A stretch of DNA of 64,000 nucleotides from Pseudalkalibacillus sp051842935 (GCF_051842935.1 NZ_JBPXRR010000001.1:1736001-1800000); one strand, 5' to 3'. Positions 1 through 8,572 are shown, counted from the stretch's first letter. Notes: generated by a model not told the origin, from the letters alone. A program made the numbers and translations.

Positions 1-1199
1 ACAAGTTGATCGTATGCCCGTTGGAGGAATGTTGAATAGATGGAAAGCACAGGCTTCATGTCTTGAGTGGCAAGTCCTGCTGCCATCGTTGTTGCATGCT
101 GTTCCGCAATTCCTACGTCATACAAACGATCCGGGAACTCTTCTCCGAATGCTTCTAGTTTCGATCCTACCGTCATTGCTGGTGTGAGAACGACTAGACG
201 CTCATCTTTCCGTGCAACCGTACGTAACGTCTCACTGACCACTTTGCTGTAACTAGGTCCAGCAACAGTAGGCTTGATGAAGTCCCCTGATTCGATTTTA
301 TAAGGGCCAGGTCCATGCCATGTACCGATTGCATCGGTTTCAGCAGGCTTGTATCCTTTTCCTTTTTGGGTAAGAACGTGTACGAGGACAGGTCCTTTTG
401 TCTTTTTCGCATATTTGATGTTTTCCGTAAGATCATCAATACTGTGTCCATCTACAGGTCCAAGATATGTGAATCCTAATTCCTCGAAAAAGATTCCGGA
501 CACAAGCAAGTACTTCAAGCAATCTTTCAATCGTTCAGCCGTCGAAGCCAATCGGCCTCCTGCAGGCACTTTCTTCAATAACGATTCGAATTCTTCTTTG
601 ACGCGTTTGTATTTACCAGCGGTGCGCAGACGTCCCAATACATTGTGTAGCGCACCGACATTCGGCGCGATGGACATTTCATTGTCGTTCAAAATGACAA
701 TAAGATCTTTCTGTTCATGTCCGATATGGTTCAATGCTTCAAGCGCCATTCCACCGGTCAACGCGCCATCGCCGATGATTGCAACGACCTCGTCATCCGT
801 CCCTTTCAGATCACGTGCTGTCGCCATACCCATGGCAGCAGAAAGTGAAGTGGAACTGTGTCCTGTCTCCCAGACGTCATGTTCACTTTCAGACATTTTA
901 GGGAATCCACATAGACCTTTGTATTGTTTTAATGTATCGAACTTGTCTGCTCGACCCGTCAAAATTTTGTGTACGTATGCTTGATGTCCTACATCCCAAA
1001 TGAACTTGTCTTTCGGGCTTTCGAATAATTTATGTAGAACCAACGTTAATTCAACCACGCCTAAATTCGGCCCGAGATGTCCACCTGTTTTTGAAATTTT
1101 CTCAATTAAAAAAGTACGGATTTCAGCAGCCAGTTCTTCTAGCTGGTCAACATCCAGTTGTTGTAGAAATTTAGGGTCCTTGATTGATTCCAAATCCAT
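1..1199 (-). CDS. dxs: 1-deoxy-D-xylulose-5-phosphate synthase, 3' part missing
   Basis: Catalyses thiamine diphosphate-dependent condensation of pyruvate and glyceraldehyde 3-phosphate to DXP, the first step of the MEP isoprenoid pathway (family knowledge). The window holds about 399 N-terminal residues of the usual ~630; the reading frame is open to base 1, so the gene is cut by the window edge and not broken. Visible motifs are GGHLGPNLG (residues 39-47), the TPP-binding GDGALTGG (143-150) and, further on, IAEQHA. The ATG at 1199 lies 9 bases after the oapA stop, so the two are probably co-transcribed. The isoprenoid gene ispA lies upstream, beyond oapA and the OLE RNA. Confidence 0.96.
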   Translation of the reverse strand, partial: MDLESIKDPKFLQQLDVDQLEELAAEIRTFLIEKISKTGGHLGPNLGVVELTLVLHKLFESPKDKFIWDVGHQAYVHKILTGRADKFDTLKQYKGLCGFPKMSESEHDVWETGHSSTSLSAAMGMATARDLKGTDDEVVAIIGDGALTGGMALEALNHIGHEQKDLIVILNDNEMSIAPNVGALHNVLGRLRTAGKYKRVKEEFESLLKKVPAGGRLASTAERLKDCLKYLLVSGIFFEELGFTYLGPVDGHSIDDLTENIKYAKKTKGPVLVHVLTQKGKGYKPAETDAIGTWHGPGPYKIESGDFIKPTVAGPSYSKVVSETLRTVARKDERLVVLTPAMTVGSKLEAFGEEFPDRLYDVGIAEQHATTMAAGLATQDMKPVLSIYSTFLQRAYDQL

Positions 1200-1208
1200 G
1201 GAACATCC

Positions 1209-1826
1209 TCACTTTCCTTTCGTATTGCGCTTTAACTTGTTTGAAGCGGGTTGTTGAGGAACAAATTTCTTTAACTTTAATCTTTCCTCAAAGAAGTAGA
1301 TTAATCTCCCGACCTGAAAAATGATGGAAGTAGAAAAATGTATGGCAAATGATTTGCCGAGAGCTTTCCCGCCAACAGTAAGTGCAGCTACTACACTTGT
1401 GAACACAATCGAAACGGTATATTGAAATGCGGAGGCATCATCTCCGCCAAATGTTCGTGCAAGTTGTACGATGACCGCAGCGGATGCAGTCCCGCTAATT
1501 ATACCAGAAATATCCCCGATCACGTCATTACAAAAGCTTGCCACACGGTCGGCATTCCGACAGATCGTAATCGATTGTCGTGAGCCATTGATCTTTTCTG
1601 AGGCCATAGCATGGAATGGTACTTCATCTGCTGCAGTTGCTGCAACCCCTATAATATCAAATACAATACCGATAAGCACGATTAAAAATACAATCATAAC
1701 TCCGATCGCCCATACGACACCTTCGATGAGCAATGTTGAGACAATTGAAAAAATAGCCGCTAACACTAGCGTGATAACGGCAATTCCAGAACTCCATTTT
1801 AATGATTTCGTTAGAACTTTATTCAT
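1209..1826 (-). CDS. oapA: OLE-associated membrane protein OapA (DUF21/CNNM-like)
   Basis: A 205-residue integral membrane protein with hydrophobic segments near residues 14-35, 40-62, 105-125 and 135-170. The middle of the chain (A-A-D-E-V-P-F-H-A-M-A-S-E, then CNDVIGDISG) resembles the N-terminal membrane domain of CNNM/CorB Mg2+ transporters. Position identifies it: it lies between a ~680-nt structured RNA downstream of ispA and the dxs gene, the place occupied by oapA (BH2780) in Bacillus halodurans. In that species OapA anchors OLE RNA to the membrane, and the complex affects tolerance of alcohols, cold and Mg2+ stress (published knowledge). An AAGGAG ribosome binding site precedes the ATG. 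The assignment rests on synteny plus general resemblance. Confidence 0.82.
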   Translation of the reverse strand: MNKVLTKSLKWSSGIAVITLVLAAIFSIVSTLLIEGVVWAIGVMIVFLIVLIGIVFDIIGVAATAADEVPFHAMASEKINGSRQSITICRNADRVASFCNDVIGDISGIISGTASAAVIVQLARTFGGDDASAFQYTVSIVFTSVVAALTVGGKALGKSFAIHFSTSIIFQVGRLIYFFEERLKLKKFVPQQPASNKLKRNTKGK

Positions 1827-1931
1827 GTATGCTCCTTAATCCCTCAAACAGCCGCTCTAGTCCCTTACCCTAAGTCCGGTAGTTGGTAACCAGATGGACG
1901 GCAACTAATTTTTTTGATGATATAACATCAT

Positions 1932-1990
1932 ATAATAAAAGTGTTCAAAAGGTTGATGGATTGTCCATCTCTTTTGAACATTTTATTGGA
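1932..1990 (-). terminator. intrinsic terminator at the 3' end of OLE RNA
   Basis: A 10-bp arm TGTTCAAAAG (1942-1951) pairs perfectly with CTTTTGAACA (1971-1980), with an inner GATGGA/TCCATC stem. The hairpin is flanked by AATAAAA on one side and TTTTATT on the other, so it could work on both strands. On the minus strand it would end the OLE transcript before oapA, with oapA expressed by read-through. Confidence 0.7.
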
Positions 1991-2612
1991 TATGTATGGT
2001 GGAGTGGTCATTCAGTGAGTAAACACTGCGGCTTAGGTCCAGTAGGTTTTCCCAGAGGGGTACCAGTGCGTTGCCACACTGGAGGTTTCCCTTTAATCCC
2101 CTCTTGACGTTGTCACCAATCGTCAGACTAGATTACCACTTAGTCCGCACTATAATCCTCATTGAATGTCACATGGAACAGTCTAGGAGTTTTCCTCGAC
2201 AGTCTTTACCATTCCCTAGCCTCTTTCGCAGGATTGATTTCATATGGTATGGAATCCTTTCGGCGGCCAACCAGAAATTCATCCTCTTCCATAATCCCCT
2301 CAAATCCCACTCAAGGCAGGCTACGCTGCTCACCGATAGTTTCTAGCGACCGAAAAAACCGATGAAAGCAGGTTTATAACCTCAGTTCGCAATAAGGTAT
2401 TAGCACGCAAATCGCAAAGTTGAGGTCCTCCGCGGCAAAAGGGTCAACGCCCACATGCCTTTGTGGATCGCCCTTTAGCCTTAACTCCCAGTGTAGACCC
2501 AAAGCTGGGCGCCTCGAGCCTATACAAGGAACTTCATCGATGTGCCCTTTGGCGGATTTTTAGGCCCGCCCTCAGAAATGGGAGACTGACTAGAATACTG
2601 CACCACTCCTCA
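1935..2612 (-). ncRNA. ole: OLE RNA (ornate, large, extremophilic RNA)
   Basis: An ~680-nt stretch without a convincing gene on either strand, rich in short G/C-rich complementary segments (for example GGCGGGCC...GGATTTTTAGGCCCGCC-type pairs near 2560-2580, and CACTGG...CCAGTG near 2065-2090). It lies between ispA and an OapA-type membrane protein gene followed by dxs, which is the described genomic setting of OLE RNA. It has its own promoter (-35 at 2645-2650, -10 at 2622-2627) and a terminator at 1932-1990. Known OLE RNAs are ~600 nt, form membrane ribonucleoprotein particles with OapA, and occur in extremophilic Firmicutes. The ends given are inferred from the promoter and terminator. A covariance-model search was not possible. 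Confidence 0.85.
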
Positions 2613-2621
2613 TGTAATTAT

Positions 2622-2650
2622 AATATACCATATTCACGTATTTCGCTCAA
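2622..2650 (-). promoter_or_regulatory. sigma-A-like promoter for OLE RNA
   Basis: On the minus strand TTGAGC (2650-2645), a 17-nt spacer and TATATT (2627-2622), with a second TATAAT overlapping at 2622-2617. The -35 box begins right after the ispA stop codon (2656-2658). This supports an independent OLE transcript starting near 2612-2615, in addition to read-through from ispA. Confidence 0.55.
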
Positions 2651-2655
2651 TATTT

Positions 2656-3543
2656 CTAATGATCTCTGCTAATCATATAATCTGTAAAATGCTCGAGCCA
2701 ACTATGATCGATGTTCGCTTTATGCAGATGTCTCTTGGCTTCTTTCACCACATCAAGCAGTTGTTCTTTCGCACCTAACAATGTTAGCAGATGTGGGTAT
2801 GTACTCTTATTGTTGCCAACATCACTGCCAATCGGTTTTCCAAGCTTATCCTCATCGCCTTCAACATCCAAAATGTCATCCTGAATTTGGAAAGCGAGAC
2901 CAAGGTAATGTGCGAATTTGACGAGATGTTCCATCTGTTCCTTCGTACCTCCACTAATTCTCGCTCCTGCATATATGGAGTACCCAAGCAATGCACCTGT
3001 TTTCTTACGATGAATGTTCTCTAGAGCTTCAATCGTAAGCGATTTACCTTCTCCATCCATATCCGCTACTTGTCCATCCACCATTCCTTCAGGACCTGCG
3101 GCATTGGATAGATGGGTGATCAAATCGATTTTCGTGTCACTGTCAAGGCTTTCGGAACGGGAGATCACTTCAAATGCATAAGTGAGTAAACCATCACCCG
3201 CAAGGATCGCAAGCGCTTCTCCATAAATCTTATGGTTGGTCGGACTGCCTCTTCTGAAATCATCATCGTCCATTGCAGGAAGATCATCATGAATCAAGGA
3301 GTACGTGTGGATCATCTCGACTGCACAAGCGACATCCAGCCCGAGCTTGCTGTTTTTCCCAAACGCCTCAATCGTCATGAGTAGCAGTGTGGGTCTTAAG
3401 CGTTTTCCGCCAGCTAGAATGGAGTAAAGCATGGATTCTTTCAACGTAGGTTGGGCATTCAGCGCTTCCACTTTCGCAGGCAGAGCGTCGTCTATGAAGT
3501 TTTTCTTCTCCTGTAGGAGCTCCAAAAACCTTTCCTGATCCAC
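2656..3543 (-). CDS. ispA: Farnesyl diphosphate synthase
   Basis: A trans-polyprenyl diphosphate synthase of 295 residues, the usual length. It condenses IPP with DMAPP/GPP to farnesyl diphosphate in the cytoplasm (family knowledge). The first aspartate-rich motif begins HDDLPAMD (residues 85-92) and the second is QDDILD (221-226); GGKRLRP (45-51) is the IPP-binding region. The two small residues before the first motif fit a short C15 product. The start follows the xseB stop directly, so translation is probably coupled in the folD-xseA-xseB-ispA operon. The stop lies just before the OLE promoter. Confidence 0.96.
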   Translation of the reverse strand: MDQERFLELLQEKKNFIDDALPAKVEALNAQPTLKESMLYSILAGGKRLRPTLLLMTIEAFGKNSKLGLDVACAVEMIHTYSLIHDDLPAMDDDDFRRGSPTNHKIYGEALAILAGDGLLTYAFEVISRSESLDSDTKIDLITHLSNAAGPEGMVDGQVADMDGEGKSLTIEALENIHRKKTGALLGYSIYAGARISGGTKEQMEHLVKFAHYLGLAFQIQDDILDVEGDEDKLGKPIGSDVGNNKSTYPHLLTLLGAKEQLLDVVKEAKRHLHKANIDHSWLEHFTDYMISRDH

Positions 3544-3777
3544 CTATTCGTCCTCCTGTATCGTGAACGGCTCAGTTTCGCCATCTTCTTTCAGTAATTC
3601 ATCCATTTGCTTTTCCACATGCTGCAATTTATCGTGACATTGCTTTGAAAGCTTCATTCCTTCTTGAAATAGTCGGATGGATTCCTCGAGCGGTACGTCA
3701 CCTTCTTCAAGTTTGCCAACGATTTCTTCAAGCTCTTGCATCGCTTCTTCAAATGATTGTTCTTTCTTCTCTTCCAT
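3544..3777 (-). CDS. xseB: Exodeoxyribonuclease VII small subunit
   Basis: A 77-residue helical protein with the family pattern SFEEAMQELEEIVGKLEEGDVPLEESIRLF (shown here in part: EEIVGKLEEGDVPLEES, about residues 17-33), which forms the coiled helical hairpins that coat XseA. With XseA it degrades single-stranded DNA to oligonucleotides. The ATG overlaps the xseA stop by one base (3777) and the gene abuts ispA, indicating tight translational coupling. The acidic C-terminal tail is typical. Confidence 0.95.
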   Translation of the reverse strand: MEEKKEQSFEEAMQELEEIVGKLEEGDVPLEESIRLFQEGMKLSKQCHDKLQHVEKQMDELLKEDGETEPFTIQEDE

Positions 3778-5129
3778 TACTTTTCACTCTCCTCAAGTCC
3801 CCAAACTTGGCAATCCAGTTTCCCGTCCTTCAAACGAACCGAAATCGGATCTCCAGGTTGTACCTGGCTTACACTCTTGATGAGCTTTTCTTGTCCTTCA
3901 TGGTAAGCGAGGCTGTATCCTCGTTCCATAATGCTTAACGGGCTGAGCGCATTCAACTTTCCGACTTTCTCTTTGAATGCAGCGTTGTGTTGTTCATAGC
4001 TGGTGCGCATTTCTTTTTGCAGCATGCGTACAAGGGATTGATGCCTCTCTTTTGACTGTTGATGCAGTTTGGCTGGATGATTCCTTTGCAAGCGATCATG
4101 TAAGCGTCCGATATGCTCTTTTTTGCTTGTGAACGCTCTCGTTTTGCTTTTTTGTAAACCCTCGATCAGCCGATCCAGATCTTGTTCCTTCTGTTTGACA
4201 AGCTGAGTCGGGTACTTGAATGCATAGGAACGTTGGAGCCGGTTCAGCTCGGTTCTCATGCTCTTCACATGTTCAGAAACTGCTCTAGTCAGACGCAATT
4301 CCCTTTGTCGGATCCGCTCTTCCAGCTCCTCAATATGAGGCACTGCGAGTTCCGCCGCTGCTGTTGGTGTAGCTGCTCTTACATCCGCTACAAAATCAGC
4401 AATCGTAAAGTCGGTTTCATGTCCGACTGCCGAAATGACCGGAATTTGTGACTTGTAAATACTTCGGGCGACAATTTCCTCATTGAACGCCCACAATTCC
4501 TCAATAGAACCACCACCCCGTCCCACGATCAGGACGTCCCAGGTCCCTTTTTCATTCGCGTAGTCGATTGCATGGGAAATGCTAGGGGCTGCATGCGGTC
4601 CTTGTACGAGCACAGGCATGACTGTCACTTTTGCGATCGGAAAACGACGTTTGATGGTCGTCAAAATATCCCGTACAGCCGCTCCTGTCGGGGATGTGAT
4701 GACTCCGATCCGTTTTGGCATTGCTGGTAACGGTTTTTTCGTCTCTTCAGCAAAAAGACCTTCAAAGTCCAGCTTTTTCTTCAGTTCTTCAAATGCTAAA
4801 AACAGATTTCCGATTCCATCTGGTTGCATTTCTTTTACATATAATTGATATTGTCCGTGCGGTTCGTAAACGGAAACTTCACCGCGTATCAAGACTTTCA
4901 TACCCTCTTCTGGTCTGAACTTCAGAAAACGGTTGTTCCCAGCGAACATGACCGCATTGACCCGGCTGTTCGAATCTTTTACCGTAAAATACATATGACC
5001 GCGACTGTGGAACTTTACATTCGATAGTTCCCCGCGTAGCCAGATGTCCTGAAGCGTCCTGTCTTGATCGAATTTTCTTTTAATATAACGGGTTAGTTCT
5101 GTAATACTGATATAACGATCTTGTTGCAT
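3777..5129 (-). CDS. xseA: Exodeoxyribonuclease VII large subunit
   Basis: The catalytic and ssDNA-binding subunit of exonuclease VII, 450 residues from the chosen start. An N-terminal OB fold (ITELTRYIKRKFD... about residues 8-100) is followed by the catalytic domain with GVITSPTGAAVRD, VGRGGGSIEELWAFN and SAVGHETDFTIADFVAD, then a long coiled-coil region. The ATG at 5129 overlaps the folD stop as TAATG and starts the conserved N-terminus; an in-frame codon 27 bases upstream inside folD adds a nonconserved extension and is not favoured. Operon context: folD upstream, xseB downstream. Confidence 0.96.
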   Translation of the reverse strand: MQQDRYISITELTRYIKRKFDQDRTLQDIWLRGELSNVKFHSRGHMYFTVKDSNSRVNAVMFAGNNRFLKFRPEEGMKVLIRGEVSVYEPHGQYQLYVKEMQPDGIGNLFLAFEELKKKLDFEGLFAEETKKPLPAMPKRIGVITSPTGAAVRDILTTIKRRFPIAKVTVMPVLVQGPHAAPSISHAIDYANEKGTWDVLIVGRGGGSIEELWAFNEEIVARSIYKSQIPVISAVGHETDFTIADFVADVRAATPTAAAELAVPHIEELEERIRQRELRLTRAVSEHVKSMRTELNRLQRSYAFKYPTQLVKQKEQDLDRLIEGLQKSKTRAFTSKKEHIGRLHDRLQRNHPAKLHQQSKERHQSLVRMLQKEMRTSYEQHNAAFKEKVGKLNALSPLSIMERGYSLAYHEGQEKLIKSVSQVQPGDPISVRLKDGKLDCQVWGLEESEK

Positions 5130-5992
5130 TAATGTACACCTACTTGATGACTCCATTTCGCAGAAAGAATCGTATTTTGAAGCAGCATGGTTATGGTCAT
5201 CGGTCCTACCCCTTTTGGAACAGGTGTCAGATAAGCCGCGATTTCTTCTGCTTCTTCAAAATTCACATCACCCGTCAGCTTACCATCATCTTTACGATTA
5301 ATTCCGACATCAATGACGACAGCTCCTGGTTTGATGTAATCTTTCCCGATAAAATTCATTTTGCCGACTGCAACGACGAGTATGTCAGCTTGCTTGGCTA
5401 TCTCTTTCATATTCGGTGTTCTGGAGTGACAATATGTAACGGTTGCATGCTCATTCAAGAAAAGCTGTCCGACGGGTTTTCCGACGATGTTACTTCGTCC
5501 GATCACAACGACATGCTTTCCTTCGATGGTGATGTTCTTCGCTTTGACCATTTCGATGATGCCATAAGGCGTACACGGTAAAAATGCACGTTGCCCGGTC
5601 ATCATCCTTCCAATATTGATTGGGTGGAATCCATCCACATCCTTCTCTGGTGAAATGGCTTCTATGATGGCTGTTTCAGAGATGTGGTCAGGTAGAGGCA
5701 GTTGGACGAGTATGCCGTGACAGGACTCATCCTCATTATATTGATGAATGACTTCTAGCAGTTTTTCCTCAGAGGTCTCTTCCGGAAGTTCAATAAGCTT
5801 TCCGTCAATCCCGACTTGTTTACAAGCTTTCGTTTTTCCCTTTACATAGGAAAGCGAGGCAGGATTCTCACCGACGATGATGACCACCAAGCCTGGTACA
5901 ATCCCCTCTTTTTTCAAACGACTGACTTCTTCTTTCATCTCGTTCCTTTTCGCTTGAGCGATTTCATTCCCTTTGATAAGCTCTGCAACCAT
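5129..5992 (-). CDS. folD: Bifunctional methylene-THF dehydrogenase/methenyl-THF cyclohydrolase
   Basis: Interconverts 5,10-methylene-THF, 5,10-methenyl-THF and 10-formyl-THF using NADP(H), supplying one-carbon units for purines and formyl-Met (family knowledge). The 287-residue protein has the signature motifs YVKGK (about residues 50-54), the substrate motif QLPLPDH, GRSNIVGKPVG for nucleotide binding and PVPKGVGPMT near the C-terminus. A GGAGGGG ribosome binding site lies 7 bases before the ATG. It begins the folD-xseA-xseB-ispA run and lies 14 bases after the nusB stop. Confidence 0.97.
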   Translation of the reverse strand: MVAELIKGNEIAQAKRNEMKEEVSRLKKEGIVPGLVVIIVGENPASLSYVKGKTKACKQVGIDGKLIELPEETSEEKLLEVIHQYNEDESCHGILVQLPLPDHISETAIIEAISPEKDVDGFHPINIGRMMTGQRAFLPCTPYGIIEMVKAKNITIEGKHVVVIGRSNIVGKPVGQLFLNEHATVTYCHSRTPNMKEIAKQADILVVAVGKMNFIGKDYIKPGAVVIDVGINRKDDGKLTGDVNFEEAEEIAAYLTPVPKGVGPMTITMLLQNTILSAKWSHQVGVH

Positions 5993-6006
5993 TCATATCC
6001 CCTCCG

Positions 6007-6399
6007 CTATTGGATTGTTTTGCTTATTTTTGAAAGGACCGCATTTACAAATCGACCGGATTCGTCTCCCCCGAATGTTTTGGCAAGATCGATCGCTTCG
6101 TTGAATGTCACGTTGATTGGAATATCTTCTAAATACTTCATTTCGTAAACGGCCAATCTGAGGACAGAACGGTCGACGTTTCCAATTCTTTCAAAGCTCC
6201 AATTTTCCAGGTGACGCTTGATTATTTCATCAATTGGTTCCAAGTTGTCGAGCGTACCTTCTACTAATTGGATCAGGAAAGCATCACGTTCTTCGCCTTC
6301 CTCTAATACGTGACCGATCGCTTCATCTCGGTCCAATTCACTTACATCTATTTGGAATAAGGACTGTAATGCCTTCTCCCTTGCAATCCTTCTTTTCAT
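6007..6399 (-). CDS. nusB: Transcription antitermination factor NusB
   Basis: A 130-residue all-helical RNA-binding protein. It binds boxA of rRNA operons with NusE (S10) in the antitermination complex (family knowledge). Family features are the N-terminal RRIAREKALQSLFQID (residues 3-18) and the C-terminal NVTFNEAIDLAKTFGGDESGRFVNAVL. It lies between the Asp23-family gene and folD as in B. subtilis, but is separated from the former by about 390 bases that include a terminator. Confidence 0.96.
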   Translation of the reverse strand: MKRRIAREKALQSLFQIDVSELDRDEAIGHVLEEGEERDAFLIQLVEGTLDNLEPIDEIIKRHLENWSFERIGNVDRSVLRLAVYEMKYLEDIPINVTFNEAIDLAKTFGGDESGRFVNAVLSKISKTIQ

Positions 6400-6705
6400 G
6401 ATTTGATACTTCCTTTCATTTCTTCTCTATCTGATGATAGCATAGAGATTCTTCCCTTAACAGCATACACCATTTTTCTGAGGATTAAGCGTTATTTGCA
6501 CAGAATGTCAACACAAAAATGATACATTTTCGTGTCTGCGATGAGAGTTCAGAGGAGCATTCCTTGTGCTGACTTCCACGTTCATCACAGGACGTGATGG
6601 TACTTAGTCGAAGTTCCTTAAAGCAGTCGAAGATCCATTGGAGACCTAACTTTCTGTTTCCGCAGGAGTATCGTGAATTTCGTTTAAAATCAATATACAA
6701 ATCCA
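6400..6705. other. intergenic segment without a supported gene
   Basis: About 300 bases between nusB and the upstream terminator. A 91-codon frame on the minus strand (6485-6760) has no ribosome binding site, overlaps the terminator and shows no family resemblance, so it is not called. The text around 6535-6620 looks like a degenerate intergenic repeat, but only one copy occurs in this window. A nusB promoter is expected here; no clear -35/-10 pair stood out. Confidence 0.4.
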
Positions 6706-6784
6706 ATATAAAAAACTGACCCGGACGTTGGACATCCTTTTCCCCGATGAAAAAGGGCATAAGGGTCTCACATCCGAGTCAGTT
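6706..6784 (-). terminator. branched intrinsic terminator after the accBC-yqhY run
   Basis: Minus strand: a 15-bp stem (arms 6784-6770 and 6728-6714, with two G-T wobbles) encloses ~40 nt that contain an inner hairpin (CCTTTT/AAAAGG); a TTTTTT run follows. The long outer stem with an inner hairpin is larger than most intrinsic terminators. Confidence 0.75.
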
Positions 6785-6789
6785 CAATC

Positions 6790-7197
6790 TTAATATTCCT
6801 CGATTTCTTCTAGAGGGTCCGGTTTTCCTTCGAATTGGACACCAACTACATGAACATCAACACGGTTCGGCTCTAAAGCTGTCATAGTGTTCAGCGTGTG
6901 GCGGATGTTCTCCTGGATCTTTTCTGCTGTATCCGGAATGGAAACTCCAAAGTTCATCGTTACGAACACATCGATGTTGATTCCATCTTCGGTAAGTTCA
7001 ACTTTTACCCCTTTACCGAGTGACTTTTTCCCGAAGCGCTCAACAACTCCGGAAGCAAAATTGCCACGCATGGAGGACACGCCCTCCACTTCAGTTGCAG
7101 CGATGCTTGAAATCACTTCGATCACTTCTGGTGAGATTTCAACTTTTCCTAAATCTGAATCTTTCTCTTCCATTTCAAATGTTTGATATTCGTTCAT
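6790..7197 (-). CDS. yqhY: Asp23/Gls24-family envelope/acetyl-CoA carboxylase-linked protein
   Basis: A 135-residue Asp23 (Gls24) family protein. The domain runs from about residue 14 (LGKVEISPEVIEVISSIAA) through GNFASGVVERFGKKSLGKGV to the C-terminal VDVHVVGVQF. The ATG at 7197 is chosen because GGAGGTGAG stands 5 bases upstream; an upstream in-frame codon would lie inside that site. It directly follows accC, as in B. subtilis, where YqhY affects acetyl-CoA carboxylase activity and loss of it is suppressed by acc mutations (published knowledge). The biochemical role of the family is not settled. Confidence 0.93.
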   Translation of the reverse strand: MNEYQTFEMEEKDSDLGKVEISPEVIEVISSIAATEVEGVSSMRGNFASGVVERFGKKSLGKGVKVELTEDGINIDVFVTMNFGVSIPDTAEKIQENIRHTLNTMTALEPNRVDVHVVGVQFEGKPDPLEEIEEY

Positions 7198-7198
7198 T

Positions 7199-8572
7199 CT
7201 ACTCACCTCCACTGGAAGCTGATTTTGATGTCAAGTCATACATTTCCAAGAACTTCGTGTTAAATTCTCCACTATTGAAAGCTTCGTGATCCAATAATCG
7301 AAGGTGGAAAGGAATTGTCGTATCGATCCCTTCAATGACGAACTCGCTTAATGCGCGTTTCATTCTTCTGATTGCTTCATCACGCGTACTTCCGTACGTA
7401 ATGACCTTCGCAATCATCGAGTCATAATAAGGTGGGATGAAATATCCTGGATATGCTGCAGAGTCAACTCGTACTCCAAGTCCACCTGGTGGCAGGTACA
7501 TTTCTATTCTACCAGCTGATGGCATGAAATTCTTGTCCGGGTTCTCGGCATTGATCCGGCATTCGATGGACCATCCATTGAACGTAACATCTTCTTGGGC
7601 AAGTGATAGACGTTCACCGGACGCCACTCGAATTTGTTCCTTGATCAAGTCTGTTCCTGTAACCATTTCAGTAACAGGGTGTTCAACTTGGATTCGTGTA
7701 TTCATCTCCATGAAATAAAAGTTTCCTGTGTTTGATTCGAAGATAAATTCGACGGTACCTGCACCGGAGTAATCCACGGCTTTTGCAGCTCTGACAGCTG
7801 CTTGCCCCATTTCTTCACGCTTATCTGGATCAAGTGCTGGAGAAGGTGTTTCTTCCAACAACTTCTGCAGACGACGCTGGATGGAGCAGTCACGTTCACC
7901 TAAGTGAATGACATTACCATGATTGTCTCCAAGAACCTGAATTTCTACGTGACGGAAATCCTCGATGTACTTTTCAATATAGACGCCAGGGTTACCGAAA
8001 GCGGAAGCCGCTTCCTGCTGGGTCATTTTGATCCCTTTGACAAGCTCTTGCTCAGTGCGTGCGACACGGATCCCTTTACCACCACCGCCGGCAGTTGCCT
8101 TGATGATGACAGGGTAGCCCATATCTTCCGCCAACTGAATCGCTTCTTCAGGGGATTCGATGATTCCTTCAGATCCCGGAACGATCGGTACGCCCGCTTC
8201 TTTCATCGTCGTACGAGCAACGTCTTTTGTTCCCATACGGTTGATAGCATCCGGACTCGGGCCGATGAATGTGATGTTGCATTCTGCACAGATCTCAGCG
8301 AAATCTGCGTTTTCAGCAAGGAATCCGTATCCTGGATGGATAGCGTCCGCACCAGTTAGTGTCGCGACGCTCATGATGTTCGTGAAGTTCAAGTAACTTT
8401 CTTTCGCTAAAATCGGTCCGATGCAGTATGCTTCATCAGCCATACGGACATGGAGCGATTCTTTATCCCCTTCTGAATAAACGGCAATCGTCTCAATGTT
8501 CATCTCTTTACATGCACGGATGATTCGGACGGCAATTTCTCCTCGGTTAGCAATCAGAACTTTTTTGATCAT
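7199..8572 (-). CDS. accC: Acetyl-CoA carboxylase, biotin carboxylase subunit
   Basis: Carboxylates the biotin of AccB with bicarbonate and ATP, the first half-reaction of malonyl-CoA formation for fatty acid synthesis. The 457-residue protein shows the N-terminal KKVLIANRGEIAVRIIRACK, the ATP-grasp glycine loop KATAGGGGKGIR, the catalytic stretch EMNTRIQVEHPVTE and FNGWSIECRINAE. The ATG at 8572 has AGGTGAT 6 bases upstream; GTG 8581 and ATG 8578 are also in frame but badly spaced. The accB stop and accC ribosome binding site overlap, so the pair is coupled. Confidence 0.97.
   Translation of the reverse strand: MIKKVLIANRGEIAVRIIRACKEMNIETIAVYSEGDKESLHVRMADEAYCIGPILAKESYLNFTNIMSVATLTGADAIHPGYGFLAENADFAEICAECNITFIGPSPDAINRMGTKDVARTTMKEAGVPIVPGSEGIIESPEEAIQLAEDMGYPVIIKATAGGGGKGIRVARTEQELVKGIKMTQQEAASAFGNPGVYIEKYIEDFRHVEIQVLGDNHGNVIHLGERDCSIQRRLQKLLEETPSPALDPDKREEMGQAAVRAAKAVDYSGAGTVEFIFESNTGNFYFMEMNTRIQVEHPVTEMVTGTDLIKEQIRVASGERLSLAQEDVTFNGWSIECRINAENPDKNFMPSAGRIEMYLPPGGLGVRVDSAAYPGYFIPPYYDSMIAKVITYGSTRDEAIRRMKRALSEFVIEGIDTTIPFHLRLLDHEAFNSGEFNTKFLEMYDLTSKSASSGGE

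Noticed and set aside
1883..2672. Several 60-90 codon frames within the OLE region
   Set aside because: No ribosome binding sites, biased composition, and the region fits a structured RNA.
6485..6760. 91-codon minus-strand frame
   Set aside because: No ribosome binding site, overlaps a strong terminator, unlike any family known to me.
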